Shown here: piece by piece, positions 1 to 6,399 of the stretch
Layout of the letters: the number at the start of each line of letters is the position of its first letter
Position numbering within the stretch: the stretch's first letter is position 1
Origin: JBAZZQ01 sp041658725
Lineage (GTDB): Bacteria > Planctomycetota > Phycisphaerae > JAAYCJ01
Assembly: GCA_041658725.1 (NCBI GenBank)
Contig: JBAZZQ010000064.1
Span: 1 to 21,134 of the forward strand
Reading direction: 5' to 3'
Length of the DNA stretch: 21,134 bases
Notes under the pieces: generated by a model
Told to the model about the DNA's origin: nothing
The model's database searches: none
What the model saw: the letters and a program-made list of their open reading frames with translations, nothing else
Translations under genes and position numbers: made by a program

Positions 1-221
1 TCGAGGCAATAGGGGCGAGGGTTCTATTCCTTCCCCCGTACTCACCGGACTTCAACCCAATCGAAAAAATGTGGAGTAAGATCAAGGCCATCCTCCGCCG
101 GATCAAAGCCCGTAGCCGTGAGGCCTTAATCCAAGCCATTGCGGTTGCCTTGGATGCGGTCACCGCTCAGGATGCCCAAGGATGGTTCAAATCGTGTGGA
201 TATGTGTACGATAAATGCTGA
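1..221 (+). CDS. IS630-family transposase, C-terminal end (5' end outside window)
   Basis: An open frame entering at base 3 ends at TGA 219-221 and encodes 72 residues. It contains F-L-P-P-Y-S-P-D-F-N-P-I-E-K-M-W, the classic end of the DDE catalytic domain of IS630/Tc1-mariner-type transposases; the Glu after N-P-I is the last catalytic acid of the DDE triad in this family. A short Arg/Lys-rich helix and the tail G-W-F-K-S-C-G-Y follow, which is typical of the C-terminus. Whether the element is intact cannot be told because its start lies left of the window. Its outer end should lie just after the stop, but I could not identify a terminal inverted repeat without the other end. The neighbourhood (toxin-antitoxin modules, repeats, a phage-like repressor) fits an accessory region. 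Confidence 0.85.
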   Translation, partial: EAIGARVLFLPPYSPDFNPIEKMWSKIKAILRRIKARSREALIQAIAVALDAVTAQDAQGWFKSCGYVYDKC

Positions 222-280
222 AATGCTCTAAAAGGAACATCGGGTGGCATAGTCAGGTATTCTTACCCGTGTCTCTTCTC

Positions 281-354
281 TGTCATCCTGAGTTTGTGAA
301 GGATCTGGCTTCATGGAAGTATTGGCCAGATGTTTCGCTTCGCTCAACATGACA
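281..354. repeat. Degenerate REP-like inverted repeat
   Basis: The arms at 281-308 and 326-354 pair imperfectly: both read TGTCAT...GAG...GAA...ATCTGG when the right arm is reverse-complemented. Sequences of this kind (starting TGTCATCCTGAG and ending in its complement) are widespread dispersed palindromes in bacterial genomes. A second nested pairing, ATGACAAGG at 349-357 with CCTTGTCAT at 383-391, follows. The small minus-strand open frame over this element (228-437) is most likely chance. Confidence 0.6.
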
Positions 355-384
355 AGGCCAAAGGCAAAGCGAACAATGCCGTCC

Positions 385-413
385 TTGTCATATTGCGAGG
401 AATTAGGTATAAA
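385..413 (+). promoter_or_regulatory. Sigma-70-type promoter for the gene at 465
   Basis: TTGTCA at 385-390 and TATAAA at 408-413 are separated by exactly 17 bases, close to the sigma-70 consensus. They lie about 50 bases before the ATG at 465, which has its own AAGGAG ribosome site at 451-456. The -35 box overlaps the right arm of the small inverted repeat ending at 391, so the repeat may have supplied part of the promoter. Confidence 0.5.
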
Positions 414-464
414 GTGTAAATATATATGAAGCGGCACGACTCATCCTACTAAGGAGAGTATAAG

Positions 465-1121
465 ATGTTATTAGCAGTTTGGAAAACGTTCAAGCAGTTG
501 AAGTGGGTGCTCATCGGAATTGGGATTCTTTACATCCTGTCAGTGGCAGCTGGCTTGGCGACGAGCCATTTTGGACCGAAAGCGTTTCGTTCCTATGAGG
601 AGAAAGCTGATGAAACACAGAAGGCGCAGGTGGAAAAGATTTTTGGCAAGTTTCGCCAGCCATTGCGTGAGGGACAGTTGGGAACAATAGCAATTTGCAG
701 TGGGCTTGTGTTTACATTAAATCTGCTTGGGGATTTCGTACAATTCACACTGTCCAGTATTCTGATCGTACCGATTGCTTTCAGTCTTCTTCTTGGGGGC
801 TGGATGCAAGGTATGGGCCTTGCCGGTATTCATGGTTCTTCTTTCCTGTCTGTGTTTTTGTTTTTGCTCATGGGGTTTCTTGAGTGGGTCACTTATGTTA
901 TTGCGACAGCGGCCGGTGCGAATATCGGACTTTCCGTTATCTTTCCGAAAAGGCAAGGAGTATCTTCTCGCTGGCAAGCGTTCAAGCACGCATGGGGGGA
1001 TGCTGGACGACTATATTTAATTATTGTTCTCCTTCTTGCTGTTCAGGCGGTTTTTGAAATTCTCTACGTCCGAAAGGTGCTGCTCATGGGAGGGTCAGGT
1101 GTGCCTTTGATGCCGTACTAG
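465..1121 (+). CDS. Multi-pass membrane protein, SpoIIM-like (DUF95)
   Basis: This 218-residue integral membrane protein starts at an ATG preceded by a strong AAGGAG site. It has an N-terminal hydrophobic segment (about residues 14-33), a charged stretch (about 38-70) and then four or so further membrane segments (about 75-92, 97-118, 123-150 and 182-200). The order of features resembles the SpoIIM/DUF95 family: an amphipathic soluble insert after the first helix, an F-x-x-N motif in the second, Gly-rich helices, and an L-E-W...A-x-A-A-G-A helix in the slot where family members carry H-G-x-x-E-L...A-G-A-A-G. Outside spore formers such proteins are common and mostly uncharacterised. The family call is by pattern only. 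It has its own promoter and is followed after 6 bases by a GNAT gene, so the two may be co-transcribed. Confidence 0.6.
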   Translation: MLLAVWKTFKQLKWVLIGIGILYILSVAAGLATSHFGPKAFRSYEEKADETQKAQVEKIFGKFRQPLREGQLGTIAICSGLVFTLNLLGDFVQFTLSSILIVPIAFSLLLGGWMQGMGLAGIHGSSFLSVFLFLLMGFLEWVTYVIATAAGANIGLSVIFPKRQGVSSRWQAFKHAWGDAGRLYLIIVLLLAVQAVFEILYVRKVLLMGGSGVPLMPY

Positions 1122-1127
1122 ACAAAT

Positions 1128-1652
1128 ATGGTTTTTAGAACAAAAATGAAAGAGATAAATTTTAAAAGCATTGAAGAAGAGGATTTGCCTGTTGTCCTTG
1201 ATATTTACAATCATTATATCCTTACCACAACAGTAACTTTTCGCTTGGACCCAATCCCAATGGAGACTTTGAGAAGTTTTATCTTCCTCAATCACAGCCG
1301 ATACAAGACATATTTGATTTACTATCTTAGCGAAATCGCAGGATTTTGTTTTTTGACTCAATATAAGAATTTAGAGGCCTATGACAGGACATCTGAAATA
1401 GGTATTTATCTAAAACCAGATTTTACCCATCGGGGATTGGGAACCCAGGCAGTAAAATATCTGGAAAAGGTTGCCGTGGTAAATGGAATCAAAATGCTGA
1501 TAGCTTCAATCTCCGGTGAAAATACGGCCAGTATAAAGCTGTTCCGCAAATTGGAATACGAAGAATGTGGGCATTTCAAAAGAGTGGGTGAAAAATGGGG
1601 CCGAATAATAGACGTAGTCTATTTTCAAAGGTCGTTGAAGAATGACATCTGA
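1128..1652 (+). CDS. GNAT-family N-acetyltransferase (PAT/MnaT-like)
   Basis: 174 residues with a GCN5-related acetyltransferase fold. The order is an N-terminal strand and helix with E-E-D-L-P-x-V-L-D-I-Y-N, a central strand E-I-G-I-Y-L, then the acetyl-CoA pyrophosphate loop H-R-G-L-G-T-Q (the Q/R-x-x-G-x-G/A signature, about residues 104-110). Near the C-terminus is N-x-x-S-I-K-L-F-R-K-L-E-Y, the usual motif B/Asn-containing helix. The I-Y-N-H-Y...T-V-T-F pattern near the N-terminus is like phosphinothricin/methionine-sulfone acetyltransferases, so the substrate may be a small amine or amino-acid analogue; this is inference. An alternative ATG at 1146 fits the family's N-terminus better; neither start has a clear ribosome site. 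The gene is visibly more AT-rich than recJ or secA, suggesting transfer. Confidence 0.85.
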   Translation: MVFRTKMKEINFKSIEEEDLPVVLDIYNHYILTTTVTFRLDPIPMETLRSFIFLNHSRYKTYLIYYLSEIAGFCFLTQYKNLEAYDRTSEIGIYLKPDFTHRGLGTQAVKYLEKVAVVNGIKMLIASISGENTASIKLFRKLEYEECGHFKRVGEKWGRIIDVVYFQRSLKNDI

Positions 1653-1685
1653 ATTCCACTCACACATCCACCCTTTATTGCCTAT

Positions 1686-1943
1686 TTATGATACTGCTTC
1701 ACTGACCTTTGGCCTATGTACAATATCGAGCAAGGCGTCAATTGAAAGGTCCTCATCCAGTGTGGGCCAATGAATGCCGTAACCGGACGAGGAGACGTCA
1801 AACCGGTTTCGATCCTTTTCTGATGCATGGTACAGGGCCGGAGAAATTTTCTTTAAAGCAAACCGCTTGGGTTTACCATCCACCGTTATTATCAACGTAT
1901 CCTTCTCAAAGCGAACATTCTTAACCTTATGAATCTTGTTCAT
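1686..1943 (-). CDS. DUF2442 domain protein
   Basis: An 85-residue protein starting M-N-K-I-H-K-V. It has the DUF2442 layout: an N-terminal strand pair with a short hairpin (V-R-F-E-K-D-T-L-I-I-T-V-D-G), a variable middle, then G-x-x-I-H-W-P-x-L-D-E-D-L-S-I-D, the family's signature C-terminal motif. In-frame upstream codons would allow a start at 1973, but the ATG at 1943 has a GGAG site 7 bases upstream and matches the family start. DUF2442 genes often follow a DUF4160 gene and are thought to belong to toxin-antitoxin-like pairs, with DUF2442 as an antitoxin-like partner. Here it follows a 37-codon ORF whose stop overlaps its start by 4 bases. Molecular function is unknown. Confidence 0.8.
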   Translation of the reverse strand: MNKIHKVKNVRFEKDTLIITVDGKPKRFALKKISPALYHASEKDRNRFDVSSSGYGIHWPTLDEDLSIDALLDIVHRPKVSEAVS

Positions 1944-2053
1944 GGTTTTCTCCGGCGATAAAATTCTTTCCATTGTTCCTCAATATATTCAAAATATTCA
2001 AAGATGATCTTTTTGATTTCCCAGGTAACGTCGCGTTGGTTAGGAAATCTCAT
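1940..2053 (-). CDS. Very small ORF between ParE and DUF2442, possible DUF4160-like remnant
   Basis: 37 residues from the ATG at 2053, overlapping the end of the ParE-like gene by 14 bases and the DUF2442 start by 4 bases (ATGA). The sequence T-W-E-I-K-K-I-I-F-E-Y-F...W-K-E-F-Y resembles the last helix of DUF4160 proteins, which usually ends in an E-x-W-x-E-F-like motif. DUF4160 is the usual upstream partner of DUF2442. Seen: the overlaps on both sides, as expected for a translated, coupled gene. Inferred: that it is a worn-down or highly reduced DUF4160 unit. The frame stays open back to 2134 inside parE, but those codons are probably not used. Confidence 0.4.
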   Translation of the reverse strand: MRFPNQRDVTWEIKKIIFEYFEYIEEQWKEFYRRRKP

Positions 2054-2342
2054 CTGTTCGCTCTGTCCAGTATCTGGGATAACGATGAAGATGGGCAACG
2101 GCCAGAATGACGATAGCTTCTGTTTCGTCCGCATAAATCAGCCCATAAGGAAAGCGACTGATCAGGCACCGGCGAATTCCCGGTTTTATTTCTTCACAAG
2201 AGGATGGCCAAGCGACGATCCTTCCTATTGCCCGGTCGATTTCATCGAGAAATTCCGAACCCAACCCCGGAACCTGGGCGTCATACCAAGCCACCGTATC
2301 GTCTAATTCTTGTCGGGCTAATTCAAGGAACCTGACTTTCAC
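2040..2342 (-). CDS. ParE/RelE-family toxin
   Basis: 100 residues with the ParE/RelE superfamily profile. V-R-F-L-E-L-A-R-Q-E-L-D-D-T-V-A-W-Y-D strand-helix comes first, then a second helix F-L-D-E-I-D-R-A-I-G-R-I, then I-R-R-C-L-I-S-R-F-P-Y-G-L-I-Y and I-V-I-L-A-V-A-H-L-H-R-Y-P-R-Y-W, the conserved C-terminal strands with H-x-x-R-x-P-x-Y-W. In this fold the toxin blocks DNA gyrase (ParE) or cuts ribosome-bound mRNA (RelE); the sequence alone does not choose. The start is GTG, overlapping the antitoxin stop as GTGA (2339-2342), which implies translational coupling and fixes the start. Antitoxin-first order is typical of type II modules. Confidence 0.88.
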   Translation of the reverse strand: MKVRFLELARQELDDTVAWYDAQVPGLGSEFLDEIDRAIGRIVAWPSSCEEIKPGIRRCLISRFPYGLIYADETEAIVILAVAHLHRYPRYWTERTDEIS

Positions 2343-2560
2343 TGCGTCCGATACCTTTTCATAACTTGTTCATAATCCGTGGTCTTGAGGGACCCCTCTT
2401 GAAATTTCTTATATCTTCGCTCGGCCTCGTCGGCCCAGACGCGGTCCACTTCCGGGTCGGGCTTGTCCAAGTCCTCCAGAAGGGCATCTACAATTTTGAG
2501 TTTTTCGGCGTCCGAAAGGGTCTTGATGGTTTTCAGCATTTCATTGGCCGGTGTGCCCAT
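2339..2560 (-). CDS. Addiction-module antitoxin (TIGR02574-like), partner of ParE
   Basis: 73 residues from the ATG at 2560, which has AAAGGA 6 bases upstream; an in-frame ATG at 2578 lacks such a site. The sequence L-K-T-I-K-T-L-S-D-A-E-K-L-K-I-V-D-A-L-L-E-D-L and V-D-R-V-W-A-D-E-A-E-R-R matches the short all-helical antitoxins of the addiction module component family (TIGR02574), which pair with RelE/ParE toxins. They wrap the toxin through the C-terminal W-x-x-E-A-x-x-R helix. The gene ends in the GTGA overlap with the toxin. Antitoxin and complex would be expected to repress their own promoter upstream of 2578, where I saw no convincing operator. Confidence 0.82.
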   Translation of the reverse strand: MGTPANEMLKTIKTLSDAEKLKIVDALLEDLDKPDPEVDRVWADEAERRYKKFQEGSLKTTDYEQVMKRYRTQ

Positions 2561-2637
2561 TTTCGTTCCTTTCTTCATTCTCGTAATGCTTCATTTTACA
2601 CGAAATCGTTACGCAAAGCAATCCTGAAGAAAACCTA

Positions 2638-3372
2638 CTATCCGAGATCATCGGAGCGCATAAAGGGAAGATAGTTGTTCAACATGTCAACGATTCGGTA
2701 AATTTCGAAGGCTCGGGCGGAATGTTCGATATGGAGAACAAAAAGGTCTGGGACGCGAGCGTAACTGTGGGCGGCCTGCTCATGGCGTGAGGCTTCGTCT
2801 CGCAGAGTTTTGATCAGGGTGTCGAACCATCGGGTGGAAGTAATATTTTGGCCTGAATATTCCGGCTGGGACGGACTGGGTTTTCGCCGCCGGTAGTATT
2901 CGCGGATTCCTTGGATTCTCCTGGCGGCGGCTTGGGGTGTGTTGAATTGGGGAGGGATTGCCTTTGCGTTGAGGTTGTTTATTGTGTTTTCCACCAGATC
3001 GTCCTTTCGCGGTTGGGAATTGTTGCAGCGTCGTTTCAATTCGGCATTAACGACGGCCAATTGTCGTCCGGCGATTCGGGCAGCTCGGCCGGTAAGAGCT
3101 TGGTTGGATTCCCGAAGCTTTTCCTGCAATTGCTTAAGCTGATCGTCGTTCAATCGGACAACTCGTTCGGAGAAACTGTTGGACATGGGGGGTTGTCCGG
3201 AGTGATTGTCCGGGTTCACCTGGGCGAAATCGCACTCAAGGTCGAGGCAGATTAACTCGATCTGGCCGTCGGGTAAATTTTGCTTCATTAAGTCCCTTGA
3301 GCCGCACTTGGGGCATTTTTGAATTGAAATTAGTTTTTCCGGATGAGTGTCGTTTTGTAAGTTGTTAGTCAT
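2638..3372 (-). CDS. Unrecognised zinc-ribbon protein, divergent from S24 repressor
   Basis: About 244 residues; I do not recognise the family. Seen in the sequence: an N-terminal zinc ribbon with C-P-K-C-G-S and, about 18 residues later, C-x4-C (Cys 26, 29, 48 and 53 counted from the upstream ATG at 3390). A coiled-coil-like stretch follows (L-K-Q-L-Q-E-K-L-R-E-S-N-Q), then a basic region with Y-Y-R-R-R-K-P. The C-terminal helical domain has D-E-A-S-R-H-E-Q-A-A-H-S-Y and L-F-V-L-H-I-E-H-S-A-R-A-F-E-I-Y-R. The ATG at 3372 has GAGG at 3385-3388, a longish 12-base spacing; the ATG at 3390 has none. It is transcribed away from the S24 repressor from a promoter whose -35 lies inside a palindrome, so it is the likely regulated target. 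A nucleic-acid-related role is plausible from the ribbon and basic middle, but not shown. Confidence 0.7.
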   Translation of the reverse strand: MTNNLQNDTHPEKLISIQKCPKCGSRDLMKQNLPDGQIELICLDLECDFAQVNPDNHSGQPPMSNSFSERVVRLNDDQLKQLQEKLRESNQALTGRAARIAGRQLAVVNAELKRRCNNSQPRKDDLVENTINNLNAKAIPPQFNTPQAAARRIQGIREYYRRRKPSPSQPEYSGQNITSTRWFDTLIKTLRDEASRHEQAAHSYARVPDLFVLHIEHSARAFEIYRIVDMLNNYLPFMRSDDLG

Positions 3373-3452
3373 AAATAAGTTATACCTCATTAGATGAATG
3401 ACTTGACTGGATGTTTTTTTTCTATCCGGGGTAAATTTCCCCTTATTTGCGA

Positions 3453-3498
3453 ATTTTAGCAGAATTGACTTGACCAGTCAAGGCTAATCTTTTAAAAT
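3453..3498. promoter_or_regulatory. Divergent promoters sharing a palindromic operator
   Basis: The palindrome CTTGAC-CA-GTCAAG occupies 3469-3482. Leftward promoter: TTGACT (complement of 3476-3481), 17-base spacer, TAAAAT (complement of 3453-3458). Rightward promoter: TTGACC 3471-3476, 16-base spacer, TAAAAT 3493-3498. The two -35 boxes are the two arms of the palindrome, so one bound dimer would block both genes. A further partial copy (TGACTTGACTGG, 3399-3410) lies downstream of the leftward start, as expected for a second, auxiliary operator. Binding by the adjacent S24 repressor is inferred. Confidence 0.65.
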
Positions 3499-3504
3499 AT
3501 ATTG

Positions 3505-3529
3505 TAGAGACGAATTGCATGCGTCTCTA
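3505..3529. repeat. Short dispersed palindrome (TAGAGACG type)
   Basis: TAGAGACG at 3505-3512 and CGTCTCTA at 3522-3529 form a perfect 8-bp inverted repeat around a 9-base centre holding TTGCATGC. A related unit, TAGAGACGCATTGCAT, occurs at 17774-17789. Palindromes of the form GTAGAGACG...CGTCTCTAC are known as dispersed elements in several bacterial groups. Here it lies in the leader of the repressor mRNA, between promoter and start codon, so it could form a 5' hairpin in that transcript. Confidence 0.6.
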
Positions 3530-3545
3530 TGGTGAAAATTGATAA

Positions 3546-4406
3546 ATGAATTTTTTTTTGGAACAAACAACATGGGGGCTAATGCTGTCGAACTATCGTC
3601 TGCGGGCGGGTTTGAATAAATCCGCCCTTGCGCGAGCGGTGGGAGTGAGTATTGGGTATATCAGCAAGTTGGAGATCGGAAAAAAGCCTCCGCCTGAGAA
3701 TCAGCGGCAGGCGATTTGTGAGGTTTTGGGTTTAAGCGAAGAGGAGAGCGAAAGTTTTCACATCAAGGCCGAGATGGAGCGGTCCGATCCGACGGCGGTT
3801 AAGTATCTTATGAAATTGATCGATCAGGTTTCGGACAGTGAGCCTGCCCGCCGCGAAACGGCGGAAAGCGACTTACCCTTTAATTCCGCCCTCTTTCCCG
3901 GTGATTTGCATTCGATCCCGATTATCAATAAAGCGGCTGCCGGTTACCCCCAGGAGTTTACCGATCTGGATTATCCAGCCGGGGTGGCGGACGGTTATAT
4001 CGCGGTTCCGGATATTTCGGATCCGAACGCGTTTGGATTTTATGTTTCCGGTAATTCTATGGAACCCGATTTTCCCGATGGAACGTTGTTGATCGCATCA
4101 CCCAATACCATTGCGTTTGAGGGTGATCCGTGTTTCGTCCGATTTTCTCAACTCAGCCGGATCAGCGGTTGTTCTTTTAAGCGGATTTATTTTATGCAGG
4201 ATGGGCGCGTCCGCCTGGTTCCGATCAATCGACATTATGCAGAAGAAATTTTTGAGCGGCAGGAACTGACAGGCATCTGGCCGGCGGTCCGTTCTTATGG
4301 TAAGATCAATCGTGGCGGAGACAATCAGATCAGGAGGAAAACCGAGAGCGGCGGAACGCCCGAGGCCCAGGGGAAAGCCAATCGGCCGGCTTCTGCCGCT
4401 GGTTAG
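3546..4406 (+). CDS. LexA/CI-like transcriptional repressor (Xre HTH + S24 peptidase)
   Basis: 286 residues. Residues about 10-65 are an Xre/Cro-type helix-turn-helix (L-S-N-Y-R-L-R-A-G-L-N-K-S-A-L-A-R-A-V-G ... Y-I-S-K-L-E-I-G). A linker (about 75-120) follows, then an S24/LexA-type self-cleavage domain (about 122-255). The cleavage bond is likely Ala132-Gly133 (A-A-A-G-Y). The catalytic dyad is visible: Ser171 in G-N-S-M-E-P-D-F and Lys212 in C-S-F-K-R. All parts needed for RecA-type or spontaneous autocleavage are therefore intact. A charged 30-residue tail with no known role ends the protein. It very likely represses itself and the divergent zinc-ribbon gene via the palindrome at 3469-3482. 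The start is uncertain: the ATG at 3546 lacks a clear ribosome site, and an ATG at 3582 would clip the HTH edge. No phage structural or integrase genes are nearby. Confidence 0.85.
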   Translation: MNFFLEQTTWGLMLSNYRLRAGLNKSALARAVGVSIGYISKLEIGKKPPPENQRQAICEVLGLSEEESESFHIKAEMERSDPTAVKYLMKLIDQVSDSEPARRETAESDLPFNSALFPGDLHSIPIINKAAAGYPQEFTDLDYPAGVADGYIAVPDISDPNAFGFYVSGNSMEPDFPDGTLLIASPNTIAFEGDPCFVRFSQLSRISGCSFKRIYFMQDGRVRLVPINRHYAEEIFERQELTGIWPAVRSYGKINRGGDNQIRRKTESGGTPEAQGKANRPASAAG

Positions 4407-4664
4407 GTAAAATACAACCCACCAAACGACCCAAAATCATTCTCAGACCCGATGGGTCGGCCGTGATTATTCAATCCACGACCTGATTTTAAACGAGCTT
4501 CCACATTGAGGTTGTCACTGGTAGTGTCATTACGGCGTCACTTCAATTTTGGATTTTGGATTGAAGAGACGACTTCCAGTCACGGGATAGTAAAACTTAA
4601 AATTTGCTGATGGAAAAATATTCATTGGTGGGATAGAGTTAGTTTCATAACTGGAGGTTAGTGT
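4407..4664. other. Intergenic stretch between repressor and recJ
   Basis: 258 bases without a credible gene. The only structure I see is a small GACCC-GAT-GGGTC hairpin (4446-4458), followed by a CGTG...CACG pairing and not by a T-run, so it is at best a weak terminator for the repressor. A GGAGG ribosome site (4653-4657) sits at the right edge and belongs to recJ. No promoter for recJ was convincing. Confidence 0.4.
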
Positions 4665-6398
4665 TTGGAACGGTCATGGCATATAGCGGAGGTGTGGGCG
4701 GGCACCCAGGAAACGGCGGTCAAACTGGGGATCAGCCCGACGATTGCCCAGGTTTTATATAACCGGGGAATCTCGGATTTGGAGGAGGCGAAAAAATTTC
4801 TGGACCCGAAGCTGAATGGTCTGACCGAACCGGACGATCTGCCGGATTTACTTTCCGCCGCACAGCGGATTTTCCAGGCAGTCAAAGAGAAAGAATCAAT
4901 CGTCATTTACGGGGATTATGACGTGGACGGGATCGCGGGCACGGCCATTTTGTGGCACATTCTGTCCCAGGCGGGCGCAAAGGTAAATTTTTATGTGCCG
5001 CACCGGATCGAGGAAGGGTACGGGCTTAATATTCAGGCGATCAAGAAATTGGTCGCACAAGGGACCAGGCTGCTAATTACCGTCGATTGCGGTATTCGGG
5101 ATCATGTGGCGCTCGCCTGTGCTCGGGAGGTGGGATTAACCGTCATTGTTACCGACCATCATGAGCCTGATTTGAAATTTCCAGACGCGTTTGCGGTCAT
5201 TCATCCGTCGCGTTGCGCGGAAGTAGGCAGAAATATCGACGTGAATCCATGCGGGGCGGCTGTGGCGTTTAAGCTGGCCTGGGCGGTGGCGCGGGAAGTT
5301 TCCGGGGGCAAGCGGGTGGATGACGTGTACAGGGAGCTTTTGGTGGAACTGACGGCTTTGGTGGCGCTGGCGACCATCGCCGACGTGGTTCCCTTGAAAG
5401 GAGAAAACCGAATTCTCGTCAAGTTCGGATTGGAGCGACTCTCACACACCAAACTGCCGGGTCTGCTGGCGCTGCTGGCCTCGGCTAATCTGGACGACAG
5501 CAAGTTGGATAGTTATCACGCAGGGTTCGTGTTGGCTCCACGCTTAAATGCCGCCGGTCGAATGGGTCATGCCAGCGAGGCTCTGGAATTGCTGATCGTT
5601 TCCGACGCGGACCGGGCGAAGAAACTGGCGAGTTTCCTAGATAAACAGAATCGCGCCCGTCAGAAACTGGAGGAGCGGATCACCCGCGAAGCCATCGAAC
5701 TGGCGGACTATCAAGGCCAGTTGGTCGATCAGATGTCGATTTTGGTTTTGGCCAGGGAAGGTTGGCACGCCGGGGTAATTGGAATCGTGGCTTCCAAAAT
5801 TGTCGAACGGTTCAACAAGCCCGTTGTGATGATCGCTATCAACGGCGAGCGCGGACAAGGATCGGCCCGCAGCATCGCGGGATACGATATCAACCAGGGC
5901 TTGACCGCGTGCAGCGAATATTTGACCGGTTACGGCGGTCACGCCATGGCTGCGGGATTGCGATTGAAATCGGATAACATTTTTCCTTTTATGAAAGCCC
6001 TTCAGGAACACGCGGGGAAAGTTCTTTCCAATGCGACCGTGCTGCCTGCCCTGGAAATTGACGCTCTGGCCAAGGCGGAGGAACTGGACGCTAATTTTAT
6101 CTGGCAGCTGAAACGGTTGGGACCGTTCGGGCATGGCAATCCCCGGCCGATTTTTGCCACGGGAAAAACCACGCTTTTGGGGGAACCAAAAATTGTCGGC
6201 TCCGACGGCAAGCATTTGACGTTTACGATCCGATGGGACGGTAAGATTTTCCGAGCCATCGCCTTCGGTCAGGCTGAAATGCGGGAACGTTTGATGGATG
6301 ATCGGCAATGCCAGGTGGCGTTTGAGCCGATCCTCGATGAGTATTCAGGAGGCGGGTTGATCCAACTTCGGGTCAAGAGTATTCGGGCGATCCAATAG
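4665..6398 (+). CDS. recJ: Single-stranded-DNA-specific 5'-3' exonuclease RecJ
   Basis: 577 residues, about the length of E. coli RecJ. The Mn-dependent DHH phosphoesterase motifs are all present: D-Y-D-V-D-G (residues 84-89), V-D-C-G (140-143), T-D-H-H (163-166) and I-A-D-V-V-P (238-243). The DHHA1 domain follows, with P-R-L-N-A-A-G-R-M-G-H-A (292-303), G-W-H-A-G-V-I-G-I-V-A-S-K (366-378) and G-Y-G-G-H-A-M-A-A-G (422-431). The C-terminal OB-like nucleic-acid-binding domain (about 460-577) includes G-P-F-G-H-G-N-P-R-P. RecJ degrades single strands in RecFOR recombination, mismatch repair and base-excision repair. The start is TTG at 4665, chosen because GGAGG lies 7 bases upstream and no ATG fits. 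It is intact and is flanked by accessory modules on both sides; the minus-strand brnA ends just after its stop. Confidence 0.97.
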   Translation: MERSWHIAEVWAGTQETAVKLGISPTIAQVLYNRGISDLEEAKKFLDPKLNGLTEPDDLPDLLSAAQRIFQAVKEKESIVIYGDYDVDGIAGTAILWHILSQAGAKVNFYVPHRIEEGYGLNIQAIKKLVAQGTRLLITVDCGIRDHVALACAREVGLTVIVTDHHEPDLKFPDAFAVIHPSRCAEVGRNIDVNPCGAAVAFKLAWAVAREVSGGKRVDDVYRELLVELTALVALATIADVVPLKGENRILVKFGLERLSHTKLPGLLALLASANLDDSKLDSYHAGFVLAPRLNAAGRMGHASEALELLIVSDADRAKKLASFLDKQNRARQKLEERITREAIELADYQGQLVDQMSILVLAREGWHAGVIGIVASKIVERFNKPVVMIAINGERGQGSARSIAGYDINQGLTACSEYLTGYGGHAMAAGLRLKSDNIFPFMKALQEHAGKVLSNATVLPALEIDALAKAEELDANFIWQLKRLGPFGHGNPRPIFATGKTTLLGEPKIVGSDGKHLTFTIRWDGKIFRAIAFGQAEMRERLMDDRQCQVAFEPILDEYSGGGLIQLRVKSIRAIQ

Positions 6399-6399
6399 A

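Noticed and set aside
228..437. 69-codon minus-strand open frame
   Set aside because: It lies wholly over the degenerate REP-like inverted repeats and has no ribosome site or recognisable domain.
2004..2306. 100-codon plus-strand open frame opposite parE
   Set aside because: The minus strand carries a clear ParE toxin coupled to its antitoxin; this frame has no family features.
2638..4406. Complete prophage around the S24 repressor
   Set aside because: No integrase, replication or structural phage genes occur nearby; the next genes are recJ and toxin-antitoxin modules.
5637..6308. 223-codon minus-strand open frame inside recJ
   Set aside because: Antisense shadow of the conserved DHHA1 and OB regions of recJ; no domain.
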